From: Neoceratodus forsteri
Taxonomy: Eukaryota; Chordata; Ceratodontiformes; Ceratodontidae
NCBI GenBank assembly: GCA_016271365.2
Contig: CM028132.1
Coordinates: 589,503,001 to 589,567,000, forward strand
Length of the DNA stretch: 64,000 bases
Reading direction: 5' to 3'
The notes below the pieces were generated by a model, which ran no database searches, had not been told where the DNA came from, and saw nothing but the letters and a program-made list of their open reading frames with translations. Made by a program: the position numbers and the translations under genes. Shown one piece after another: positions 55,206-64,000 of the stretch (positions are counted from its first letter, which is position 1; each line of letters opens with the position of its first letter).

Positions 55206-55745
55206 ATTTCATCGCCGTTACCGAACAGCGCGATAGAGGTATTAACGCGCCGACGATGGCTTAGGGGCAAAAAAGGTCAGGCACAGGGTCATGGGTCTCT
55301 GCATGGACATGCACAGTGCCATTGGAACACAATGCGTGTAGCGCGATTGGCTGCCTGTGTGCCAGCGCCATAGCGGCCTACCGCGCAGTTGGCCCATTGT
55401 GCCTATGATGGCCCAGTGCCACAGCACCATGTAGTGACCATCGCTATAGCGCCACTGGCACAATGGTGGCCATGCCCTGCATTGCCTACCATGCACAGCA
55501 TGTCATCAGTGCGGCAGACGCCTGCGTCAGCAACCCGGGCATGCACAGTGAGGTGTGTACTATGCATGTCACAGAACTGCGCCATTGGCTCAGCACATTC
55601 AACACAATTGCGCAAAGTGCAACAGCGCGCTATTCAGCCGTCATATGCAAATCATCTAATCAGCCATTCAATCACGCAGCACTGCAATTTGCATCTACTT
55701 AAAGTTGCTCCTCGCCTCATTTGCATGGGTTGCGCTATAAAAGTG
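55206..55745. promoter_or_regulatory. Shared upstream region of the two Harbinger Myb genes, with TATA box
   Basis: The two Myb genes are divergent and this is the DNA between them. It is dense in 'gcgc' motifs ('tgtagcgcgattgg', 'caacagcgcgctattcag') and has CCAAT-type sites. 'gcgctataaaagtgcg' at 55732-55747 is a good TATA box for the plus-strand gene. Transcription from both sides is an inference. Confidence 0.5.
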
Positions 55746-55880
55746 CGACATTGTGCTGCAGTGGCCATAGTCGGTTACTGCAGTCTATTGGTGAGTTGCA
55801 TGCTGTTTGGGAGTGTGGACTGTGGATTTAGGGACATGCATGGGACTGCACAGTCACAGGTAACAACTGCCATTCTTACA

Positions 55881-57565
55881 GGCTACATAATGACCAGAGG
55901 GTTGTTGGAGAGGAGGAACACAGTGGTGGGAGGAGGAGGAGGCCTAACTTTACAAAGGCCGAAACCGAGGCCCTGCTCGAGGTCTACCTGGATCAGGAGC
56001 CACTTCTCAGTGGACAGCGGGAACACCCAGCCCATGATGCTGCATGGGAGGAGGTGGCACTGCTGTGAACCTGCATGGCAGCCACCAGCGCTCGGGCAGG
56101 AGAGTAAGAAAAGATGGGCATGGACAGGAGGAGGATAAAGGAGAAGGTGGCTGCCATCAGGGCAGCACGTGCTGCAACAGGTGGGGGACAGCCGGAGGTG
56201 GTACAGCTGACCCCACAGGAGGAGAGGCTTGCTGGAAGCATGCAGCGCAGTGCCATTGAGGGTGTTCCGGGTGGTGGCTTCCAGACGGGTGGTGGCCATC
56301 ACTGCATGGTAAGTCATGGTCTGTCTATGGGGGGGGGCAGGGCAGGTCACACGCAGTAACGCGACTTTGCTTTCCTTACAGATCCTGAGCATCTGCATGG
56401 GTCAGCGGTGATGGGCCTGTCCACTGAGGACAGTCAGCTGGAGTTGGAGGAGGGACCATCCACCTCCACAGGTATACGTGGAGCATTGCGACAGTGGGGC
56501 CGCCTGGCTGTCCACACTGATGTTGTTGTAACAGGTGTGGAGGAAGCCCTGCCTGTGTCCCAGCATGCTGGCGTCCACAGATGCCAGCATGCTGTGACTG
56601 TGGCCGGTGCAGAGTCCATCACCGGTGATGATGACACTACCGTCATGGGCAGTGACACGTGTGTGCCACGGGATGGCCAAACAGCAGGGAAATTCGCACC
56701 CATGGCTGTGGGTGGTGCTGCCATGGAGGCCTGTGTGTCAGCACAGTTCCAGCCTGTGCCTGTCAGCACCAGTGGGGCAGCACTGGTGTCTGTTCAGGAC
56801 AGTGGGACTGTTGCGGCCACTGCAGCGGCACCACTGAGCCCTGGGGAGCAGCAGCCGGAGGGGCAGCATCAGCAGTCGCCCAATGGGCTTGGGGGTACAG
56901 GGTTCAGCGGTGGCGTCTGTGCACCACCTGTGGACATGCCCAGACCTGGTCCTGGTGCACAGCACCCACCCTCAAGGGGTGCTGATCATGGGTGCCGTGC
57001 ACACCCTGAGGGACAGGATGCCGAGGAGGCTGATGACCTCTTGGACGAGCACACCCGCCTACTGCAAGCATCAGTCCAGCAGCAGATGCAGCTTGTGACA
57101 TCTGTGGATGCACTGCGTGTGGCTCTGGAGCGGGCAGAGAAGCATCACAGCAGGGACACCACACTGATCCTGGCAGGGATGGACCATTTGTGGGAGGATG
57201 TGACTGCTACCATTGACAGGCATGCACAGGCATTCACTGCTGTCATGGCCACAATGGGCACACAGTCAGGTGCCCATGCATCGCGGACACCACGCAGTGC
57301 ATTATCCACCCCCTGTTCCCGGCATCGTGTGACTCTCACCCTGTCAACACCGGGTTCAGCTGTGGGCATCCTGAGCACTCCTGGCACAGGCATGTTTGGT
57401 GTGCTGCAGACCCCTGCGCGAGCATGGTCATGGTCACGCAGTGGAACCCCTGGGGGACCATCAGTGCCACCCCATGAGGCCAGTGGTCAGCCTGTCAGTG
57501 CTGGCGGGTCTCAGCTGGGCCACCCATGCATCCGTGGTGGCTGGGGCACTGTGTCATATGAATGA
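55881..57565 (+). pseudogene. Harbinger Myb/SANT-like protein 2 (NAIF1-like)
   Basis: After an acceptor-like 'ccattcttacag' (55880) the sequence encodes 'RRRPNFTKAETEALLEVYLD' and 'AAWEEVA', then 'RRRIKEKVAAIRAARAATGG' and 'PQEERLAGSMQRSAIEGVPG'. This is the layout of NAIF1-type Myb/SANT proteins. A first ATG at 55889 is one base out of frame with the domain, with a GGA-repeat in between, and stops follow 'EEVALL'. A likely intron runs from 56310 (gtaagt) to 56381 (ttacag), though its phase is unresolved. The last exon (open to 57565) ends in a coiled coil ('LLDEHTRLLQASVQQQMQLV', 'VALERAEKHH'). Confidence 0.6.
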
Positions 57566-58045
57566 CCTGTCTCCCAGCGCTGCTACTGTCTGGTGCTGCC
57601 CTGTGTGCATTGTGTGTTTTAGTGGGCAGTGCACGGGTGGGTACCCGGCCCTGCACATGGACACACAGTCCACCTGCACACCCTCCCAGCTGCTGTTCGC
57701 AGTTGCGTGTGCATGATGATGCCTGCATTGTGCTGTACACCAATGTGCAATGGTGCTCAACATCTGACACACGCACATGGACAGGCAGTGGGCGGGGTGG
57801 CCTGTGGACATGTGTGTTGCTAGGGCTGGCGTTCTGGGTCAGTGTGCCTCCTGCCCTCTGTGCATGTTTGGTGCGTTGTGTGTGTGCGTGTCCATCCGCA
57901 TGGCATGTTAATCCTCACCCATCCCTGGTTGTGTGTGTGCTTCTGTGCCCTGCCACTTACCTTGACGGCATGCACCCCTGGTGTGTGTCCATGCATGTTT
58001 GTGGGTTGTGCCTTAGCAACTGGTGGTTGCACATGGCCCCATGAC
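57566..58045. other. Spacer between convergent Harbinger genes
   Basis: It lies between the stop codons of the plus-strand Myb gene and the minus-strand transposase gene. It is G/T-rich with many 'tgtgtgtg' and 'catg' repeats. I see no coding frame and no clear polyadenylation signal. Confidence 0.5.
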
Positions 58046-59447
58046 TTACCTGGGTTGGCTGAAGTGCTCCTCCGTGATGGTGTACCAGTGCAGCTGTGCC
58101 AGCCGAATCAGTCGGGGGTCCCATCGGCCAAGGGGGGGCTGCCCATCACCATCATCACTGGCGTCCCCATCTCTGTCTCCCTCTTCGACCTGTACGGCTA
58201 TCCCATATTCATTGGCCATGTTGTGCAGGATGCAACAGGCCAGGAATAGCCCACAGGCCTTTGAGGAGCTGTACTGTAGGGCACCGCCAGAGGTGTCCAG
58301 GCAACGGAAATGTGCCTTCAGCATCCCGAACACCCGCTCAATGACATTACGTGTGGTGGCGTGTGCCTCATTGTAGCGTTGCTGCGATAGGGTCGTGGGC
58401 CACTGGTAGGGTGTGAGCAGCCAGGGACGGAGTGGGTATCCACTGTCACCTGTGTGTAGAGGGCAGAGGTTAGTTTGGTGATCAGCATCAGCCCTGCCCC
58501 AGGCCATGTAGGCCACTACCCATGTCACCTCTGGCCATGCCCCCCCAACCCCAGGCCCTATGGTTGTCCATGTGGTTTGCATACTCACCCACTAGGTGTC
58601 CAGCGGGATGTCCCCACTCTTGAATCTGTGGCACAGTGCCGACTGGTACCAGATGAACAATCGTGTTCTCCCCAGGGTGCATGGCACAGACATTGATTAT
58701 GCGCCCCCTGGCATCACACACCACCTGGCAGTTGATGCTGGCATAGCCCTTGCAATTTATGTATGCGGCCCTCTCGGGGCCAGGTGGTGTGCATATGGCC
58801 ACATGGGTGCAGTCTATTGCCCCTAGCATGCCAGGCATATGTGCTACCCTGTGAAACTCCTGTATATTTGCTGTGCGCTCCACCACTGTGCTGGGGAAAT
58901 GGATGTACTCCGTAGCATGTGGCAGCAGTGCACTGAGGAATTGGGTGAGGTGGCGTGACGTGGCCGACTAGGTTATGCCTGTGGTGTCCCCAGTTCATCT
59001 CTGGAAGGTACCCGTGGCGAGCAAGCACATGCAGGCTGTTACCTTAGTCTCCACTGACAGGGCATGGCTCCGTCGTGTGGGTGCCTGCATCACATCACTG
59101 CACAGCTCACAGAGCTGCCTCAGAATTGCCCTATTCAGGCAGTACCAGCCCACAATCTCAGTATCAGTGTACAGCTCAAAGCTGGTGCAGGCTTGGTACT
59201 GCCTGTTGGGGGCATACCGCCGACGGGCCCTTCCACGGCCATGCCCCCCTGCCGCCTGCCTTCTCCCCCCCTCATAATGGCCTCCATCTGGAAGGTGGCA
59301 CTGGCCATGTCCCTGGCTTGTGTCCCCCGTGGCAGCTGTTGCTTTATTCCACTGCTGTCCTGCTGCTACTTCCCTGCACCAGGAACACCTGCCTGTGCTG
59401 GCCTCTGTGCCTGTGGCACTCCTTCTGCAGTAGCTGTAGCTCCCCAC
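58046..59447 (-). pseudogene. Harbinger DDE transposase (HARBI1-like), two exons, two stop codons
   Basis: Exon 1 (59447-58589) starts with a low-complexity leader, then 'VGWYCLNRAILRQLCELC' and 'ALSVETKVTACMCLLATGTF'. Two in-frame stops (TGA 58995-58997, TAG 58968-58970) follow. The frame then continues with 'MPGMLGAIDCTHVAI' (first Asp) and 'YINCKGYASINCQVVCDARG'. A 139-bp intron (58588-58450, gtgagt...cacacag) joins in phase to exon 2, giving the 'GDSGYPLRPWLLTPY' box (second Asp) and 'NEAHATTRNVIERVFGMLKA' (catalytic Glu). All three catalytic residues survive, so the stops are the only clear lesions. The enzyme excises and inserts the transposon. Confidence 0.85.
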
Positions 59448-59843
59448 ACCTTCCCTGTGCCTGGCTGTTCAGAGTGCCCTTTCCCTGGCCTGCCCTGTTT
59501 GTGCCTCCTGCCCTGTCTGTCTGCCTATGGTTCTGCCTCATGTGGCTTCTCTGTGCGTTCTTGCGCCTCTCCCTTGCTTCTTTTTATTTTGCTCATTTCC
59601 GCTATGGCACAACTTCCACTTGCTTCTATTGCGCAGATGGCGCAAGTCGCTGAATATCACATCGTTTATTTATGCATGGTTCCTCCCCTTCGGTTGTGCA
59701 TGCCTTCATTATCATTGCGCTTGTTGCTCAGCATGATTTTGGAGCAAACTGCCTCCTGCTGAATATCGCAGAATGGCGCAATTTTGGACTTACGCAGGTG
59801 CAACCCTATTGCGCATGGCTCAACTCTTTTGAATATCTGGGCC
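59448..59843. other. Right end of the Harbinger
   Basis: Presumed promoter and 5' region of the transposase gene, then subterminal DNA with 'attgcgcagatggcgcaagt', 'gaatatcgcagaatggcgca' and 'attgcgcatggctcaac'. It ends in the terminal inverted repeat 'tttgaatatctgggcc' at 59843. Confidence 0.65.
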
Positions 59844-59846
59844 CAG

Positions 59847-60040
59847 ATGTACTTTAAAGAGGAATAGCTCAAGCCTAATGAGGCGAGCAATGATAGGTAG
59901 TCTAAGACCGTAGTCAAAGGACATGAAAAGGGGTCCAAAGATTTCAAGGAGGCCCAGATGGAGAAATGCTTCCATTTGGCATTGTAGGTTTGTCTGGTGG
60001 ATGTTTTACTGGAAGCCAGTAAAATATTAGCCACTGGAAA
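59847..60040 (-). pseudogene. Tyrosine recombinase, N-terminal part (DIRS copy E)
   Basis: The minus strand reads 'SSKTSTRQTYNAKWKHFSIW' and 'LLASLGLSYSSLK' before the Harbinger right end. This matches the N-terminal helical domain of copies A-C. It continues at 52134. Confidence 0.75.
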
Positions 60041-60056
60041 GGAACCTGGAGCAGGG

Positions 60057-61440
60057 CTATGAAAGCATCTTCAGGAGCCAGGCATGAAGGTGTAGGGATT
60101 TCAGGCTGGGGTGGAGTAGAGTGCCCCGATCCTGTGTCAAAAGGTCCAGTCTGATGGGCAGTCGGGAGGGTTCCGCAACAGAAAATTGTTGTAGGAGTGG
60201 GTACCAGACTTGATGAGGCCACAAAGGGGGTACTAGAAGCATGGTGGCTGGTTCCAGCTGTAGCTTCAGTAGGGTATGTAGTAGGAGGGGGAAGGGGGAA
60301 GCATATAAGAAGAGTCCTGTCCATGGTTGGGACAGGGCATCGACAGACCGTCCCTCTGTGTTCTGGATAATGGTACAATATCTGGGGAGATGGTGAGTAT
60401 CTGAGGATGCAAAGAGGTCTAGTTGTGGGTCCCCCCCATCTGAAAAATGTCCTGCAGAACTTCGCGATAGAGAGTCCACTCATGAGTGGAAGAGTGGTGA
60501 CTGAGAAAGTCCGCCAGGGTGTTGTGATGACCAGGTAGATGTATGGCTGTCATTGTCAATTGTTGCTGCAGAGCCTCTCCCCAGACTTTCAGTGTCTCCT
60601 TGCAGAGGCTGAGGGACTTCATTCCTCCTTGTTTGTTCAGGTAATATACAACTGAGGTGTTGTCCAAGTGAATTAGGAGAGGTCCTGGAGTTAGATAAGG
60701 GCAGAATGCCTGGAGGGTGAAGTGTACTGCTCTCATTTCCAATAAGCTGATGTGGAGATGGACGGAGTCTGGGGTCCACTGGCCTTGAGTTTTGTAAGGG
60801 CCGAGGTGCGCACCCCAACCTTCTGGGGAGGCGTCGGTAGTCAACGTCTGTTAGAGTGGTGGGGACTGGAAAGGCATACCGTGAGAGAGGTTGGCGCAAT
60901 GGGTCCACCAGTTGAGGGCAGTGCAGAGGGTGGGGGTGACCTGAATGTGGTCCTCAAAATCCCCTGATTTTTGATTCCATTGTTTTTGTAGGATCCATTG
61001 GACCGGCCTCATGTGTAGGTGTGCCTGGACCACAATAGGGATGGCTGCAGCTAGGTGCCCTAAAAGGCATAATATTTGCCTGACTGATATGGACTGTTCC
61101 CATTGGAAACGGGAAGTGAGAGACCAGATTTTTTCTTGTCTGTCCATTTGAAGATATGTTCTTCCTGACGTCGTGTCCAGGATGGCTCCGATATATTGGA
61201 GTCTCTGAGTCGGTTCTGGGTGAGATTTGGGCTAACTGACCGCTATTCCCTGAGTTTGAAATAGGGTGAAGGTCGCATGCAGGGAAGAAAGTAGGGAAGA
61301 CTTGGAGGCTGCTTTGATGAGCCAGTTGTCTAGATAAGGAAAGACGAAGTGTCCCTCCCTGCGTAATGCCACTGCCACCACCACTAGGCATTTGGTGAAG
61401 ACCCTTGGGGCGGACAAGAGTCCGAACGGGAGGGCCCAAA
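60057..61440 (-). pseudogene. RT (C-terminal half) and RNase H of DIRS copy E, catalytic box YLDN
   Basis: RT at 61232-61417 reads 'RVFTKCLVVVAVALRREG' and 'FVFPYLDNWLIKA', with Asn in place of the second catalytic Asp as in copy C. A thumb-like 'HLAAAIPIVVQAHLHMRPVQ' (60851-61147) follows. RNase H at 60419-60844 has 'MTTDASPEGWGAHLGPYK', 'ISLLEMRAVHF', 'LIHLDNTSVVYYLNKQGG' and 'HLPGHHNTLADFLS'. The linker resembling 'LLKLQLEPATMLLVPPLWPH' is at 60057-60479. The upstream RT half is absent. Confidence 0.8.
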
Positions 61441-61650
61441 ACTGGTAATGGCTACTATTATCTTAGGTGAGTAACCTGTTTTTTCTACGAATGTGTATAT
61501 GATGTTCTATCCACAGTTCTGGCAGACTCCTAGCAGTTCTCCGGGAGGATAGAGGCAAGGCACACACCCCCTACGTAGGGAACAGATTGGAGAACTGAGG
61601 CCCCAAAACCAGAATCCCGGCATGACTCTAGGTCAATGTGGTAATGGGAA

Positions 61651-62565
61651 ATGAAGGTGTGTGCTGACTTCCAGGTAGCAGCCCTGCAGATTTCCTGGAT
61701 AGGGACATCCCTAGAAGCAGCCAGCGGTATGACAGGTGGAATGAGTGCTTATCCCTCCGGGAAGATCCCTACACACCAACCTATAGCAGAGATCAATGCA
61801 GGATGTGATCCACCTGCCGATCGTCCACTTGGCTGCAGGTCTGCCAGGTGTGGCTTCAGCGTAAGTGACAAACAGCTGGTGAACCTCTCCCTGAACGCCA
61901 ACCATGCGCTCTTTATAATAAGTGAGTGCTCACCTCACGTTCAGAGTATGGAGCCTGTGCTTGGCCTCCGAGGTGTGATTGGTGAGGTACACCGGGAGAT
62001 TAATCACCTGGTTAAGGTGAAAATCTGACACAACCTTTGGGAGGAACTTCAGGTTGGGGCGCTGGACAACCTTGTCCCTGTGGAAGACCAGGTAAGGAGA
62101 CTCCACTTAAAGCACCTGGCACTCACTGATCCTTCTGGCTGATGTGATAGCCACCAGGAAGGCGGTCTTCCCCGACAGGTGAGACATGTCACACCTGTGC
62201 ATCGGTTCGAATGGCTTGCCCATGAGCTTTGCCAAAACCAGCAACAAGTCCTACGGTGGCTGTGGTTCACACATCGGAGGGGAAATGTGGTCAAGGCCCT
62301 TGAAAAAGCGCAAGACCACCTTCTCCTGCACCTCTGACTGCTGACTGGCCTATGCCCGGTAAGAAGAGATGGCTGCCAGATGTACCTTAAGGGTCCTCGA
62401 CCAAAGGCCCGACTGAGAGAGGGACCATAGATAATCAAGAATGCTATCCACTGGCCAGGACAAAGGGCCCAACCCCTTGTCCTGACACTAAATGGAGAAT
62501 CTCTTCCATTTGAAGGCATAGCAGTTCCTGATCGACTCCTTCTGGGATGCCTCCACAACGGTGAA
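61651..62565 (-). pseudogene. Tyrosine recombinase (DIRS copy F)
   Basis: The C-terminal part (61711-61905) has 'HQLFVTYAEATPGRPAAKWT' and a 'STHSTCHTAG' box where family 1 has HSTR. So the His is kept and the catalytic Arg is Cys. The core and N-terminal parts lie at about 61990-62565 in other frames ('LPVYL' and 'HTLNVR' like segments). The sequence is clearly diverged from family 1. The N-terminal half is cut by a CR1 at 62566. Confidence 0.6.
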
Positions 62566-63345
62566 GACAAAGAAGATGCGGTGATGCATATACAGCGAAA
62601 ACATTGGCTGGCCAAGTACTCACTGGGTGGAGAGCAGATAAAGCAAACAGAACAGGAAAGGGATCTGGGGATTATAATATCAAACAACCTTAGGGTACAT
62701 GACCAATGTAGTAAGGCGGTTGGCAAAGCTAATAGAATGATGGTGTGCATAGGAAGGGCCATAACTAGTAGGAAGAGGGAGATGCTGATGCCACCATGAT
62801 TAGACCGCATCTGGAGTATGGGGTACAGTTCTGGAGGCCTCATTTAAGAAAGAACATAGATGTAATAGTAAAGGTTCAGAGAAGGGCAACAAAGATGGTG
62901 CAGAGTATGCAAGGGAAACCATATGAGACAAGATTGAGAGAATTATATCTGTATCCGCTGGAGTTTAGAAGAGAGGGAGAGAGAAGACATGATAGAGACA
63001 TTCAAGTACATGAAGGGGATAAATAGTGAGGAAAGGAAGTCTATTTAAAAGGAAAGTCAGAATTAAAACAAGAGGTCATACTTTAAGATTGGAAGAAGGA
63101 AGATTTAAAGGTAATGTAAGGGTGTGTTATTTCACTGAAAGGGTGGTTGAACCCTGGAACAGATTACCCGAGGAGGTGGTAGGTGTCAAAACGTTGGAGG
63201 GATTCGACAGCGTGGAATAGACATAGGGAGTTGGTCAGAAGACAGAGGATAGGCTCCTTGTGCACTGGTGATAAGTAGGGAGGGGAGATGGGCAGACGGT
63301 ATGGGCCAGGATGGTCCTTTTCTGCTGACACATTACTATGACACT
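62566..63345 (+). mobile_element. CR1-like LINE, 3' end, plus strand
   Basis: Three consecutive plus-strand frames cover the end of an RT: 'AKYSLGGEQIKQTEQERDLG' and 'NNLRVHDQCSKAVGKANRMM' (62581-62799), 'IRPHLEYGVQFWRPHLRKNI' (62796-63026), and 'GRFKGNVRVCYFTERVVEPW' (63026-63220). The 3' end is 'ggatggtccttttctgctga' then 'cattactatgaca' near 63310-63345. Its amino acid wording is close to CR1, but the DNA is well diverged from the CR1 copies at 15300 and 45440. It is the only LINE here on the plus strand. It is severely 5'-truncated, inserted into the copy F recombinase-RNase H junction. Confidence 0.8.
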
Positions 63346-64000
63346 AGGGTAAGCAGCTTCAGAGAGACCCAAAGCCTGGAACTTGAGCCACTCAGGAACC
63401 AGGCTGTCAGGTGCAGGGACTGAAGGTCCAGGTGGAGTGCCTTCCCCTGATAGATGGAAAGCAGGTCTGGCCATAGAGGAAGATGCTTCAGGAGCATGCT
63501 GCTGAGGTTCAGGAGATCAGGGTACCAGAACTGGCGTGGCCAGTCCGGAGCCACTAGGATCACCTGTGCCTTGTCTCTCCTGGCGTTGAGGAGCACCATG
63601 TGGATCAAGGGAACTGGAGGAAAGGCACAGAAGAAGCCTGGAGTCCAGGGCCTTGAGACGGCATCCCCCTGCAGCATTCCCTGATGAGGGGGGCGTGCAC
63701 AATACAGCCTCAGCTTTGCTTCTCCCTGGGGCGTATCAGTCCACATTTGGGGAGCTCCACTGGCAGAACAGGCTGTGCACTACCTCTGGTTGGAGGGACC
63801 ACTCGTGAGATGCCTCTCCCACCCAGCTGACAGTGTCCGCCAACTCATTGGAGGCGCCTGCCACATGGATGGCTAGGAGATCCACTTCAAGGCTGCGCAC
63901 GAGGGTCCAAACACGGACAGCTTCCCTGCATAGGTGCAGGGAGTGCATCCCACTGTTTATTGAGGTAGTACATAGTCGTGGTGTTGTCCATCTGGACCTG
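63346..64000 (-). pseudogene. RNase H region of DIRS copy F, runs off right edge
   Basis: 63336-63746 reads 'RRDKAQVILVAPDWPRQFWY', the linker after RNase H. 63736-63948 reads 'HSLHLCREAVRVWTLVRSLE' and 'HVAGASNELADTVSWVGEAS'. The last bases encode the 'QMDN' metal-binding segment. It is a close relative of 14241-14891 in copy G. Confidence 0.75.

Larger units (their letters stand above)
52138..59843. mobile_element. PIF/Harbinger DNA transposon, 7.7 kb, with three genes
   Basis: The ends are inverted repeats starting GGCCCAGCTATTCAAA on the left and, as reverse complement, GGCCCAGATATTCAAA on the right. The 3-bp target CAG is duplicated (52135-52137 and 59844-59846), and DIRS copy E reads through when the element is skipped. 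Genes: a Myb/SANT-like protein on the minus strand (about 55205-53960), a second NAIF1-like Myb protein on the plus strand (about 55881-57565), and a DDE transposase on the minus strand (59447-58046). Subterminal DNA is rich in short 'gcgcaa' motifs. Every gene has at least one lesion. Confidence 0.88.
50863..61463 (-). mobile_element. DIRS copy E (family 1), 5'-truncated, contains the Harbinger
   Basis: The left end 'agtacagttgcgtacc' is at 50863, with an internal complementary region at 51190-51290. Then come recombinase (51.33-52.13 and 59.85-60.04 kb), RNase H and part of RT (60.06-61.44 kb). It stops abruptly inside RT near 61463, where copy F resumes, so the 5' half of RT, gag and the right terminal repeat are missing. 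Without the Harbinger it is about 2.9 kb. It is more diverged from A, B and C than these are from one another. Confidence 0.8.
50613..64000 (-). mobile_element. DIRS-like retrotransposon copy F (family 2), runs off right edge
   Basis: The left terminus lies at 50613-50862. The internal complementary region is split by copy E: its left half ends 'catataccactcctagaa' at 50862 and its right half begins 'ggtgagtaacctgtttttt' at about 61465. Recombinase (61.65-62.57 kb) and RNase H (63.35-64.0 kb) follow on the minus strand, interrupted by a plus-strand CR1 at 62566-63345. RT, gag and the right terminus lie beyond the window. The wording of its proteins matches copy G rather than copies A-E. Confidence 0.75.

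Noticed and set aside
55389..56138. A 249-codon plus-strand frame covering the start of the second Harbinger Myb gene.
   Set aside because: It spans the promoter and TATA box and is out of frame with the Myb motif, so it is not taken as the protein.
1..64000. A bacterial-type operon, phage, or CRISPR array.
   Set aside because: No Shine-Dalgarno-led gene series and no regularly spaced repeats with unique spacers; the content is eukaryotic transposable elements with introns and LTRs.

Overview
This is repeat-dense vertebrate nuclear DNA. I find no host gene, no RNA gene apart from a tRNA-derived SINE head, and nothing bacterial or viral. Nearly all of it is transposable elements stacked inside one another: tyrosine-recombinase retrotransposons (DIRS-like), CR1 and L2/jockey-type LINEs, one Ty3/Gypsy element of the Gmr1 type, one PIF/Harbinger DNA transposon, a V-type SINE and a probable solo LTR. 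A genome this rich in DIRS, CR1, L2 and Harbinger suggests an amphibian. A caecilian is my best guess, but this is an inference from repeat content only; lungfish or another lineage is not excluded. Almost every element reads on the minus strand. Every protein-coding element carries at least one lesion.

Layout. (1) 1-1680: 5' part (gag and terminal repeat) of a DIRS copy running off the left edge. (2) 1839-13134: DIRS copy A (family 1), split by a jockey-superfamily LINE at 2844-8124. (3) About 13135-44638: a family-2 DIRS copy, G, hosting three lines of nested insertions: an L2-like LINE (14892-21751) that itself contains a CR1 (15300-17382); a Gmr1-like Gypsy element with both LTRs and a CACTG duplication (23583-29597); and DIRS copy B (31598-44597) sitting in G's right terminal repeat. 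B contains DIRS copy C (35781-42807), which contains a 1.2-kb LTR-like insertion (38552-39773). (4) 44639-50612: a family-2 DIRS terminus, a short DIRS fragment D, a long CR1 with an esterase-type ORF1, a SINE, and about 600 bp I cannot classify. (5) 50613-64000: family-2 DIRS copy F, with truncated DIRS copy E in its internal complementary region. A complete Harbinger (52138-59843) lies inside E, and a plus-strand CR1 fragment lies inside F.

The assignments support one another. After nested inserts are subtracted, copies A, B, C and G come to about 6.0, 6.0, 5.8 and 5.6 kb. Inverted terminal repeats pair correctly across the inserts. Each family-1 copy whose 3' end is present carries the internal complementary region that defines DIRS. 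The Gypsy and Harbinger copies have target-site duplications at the predicted places.

The most interesting elements are the Harbinger, which carries a DDE transposase gene plus two separate, divergently transcribed Myb/SANT-type genes, and the Gypsy element, whose integrase lies upstream of its reverse transcriptase. Also notable are the repeated insertion of family-1 DIRS after GAA and into the termini of family-2 DIRS, and the four-deep nest at 13-45 kb.
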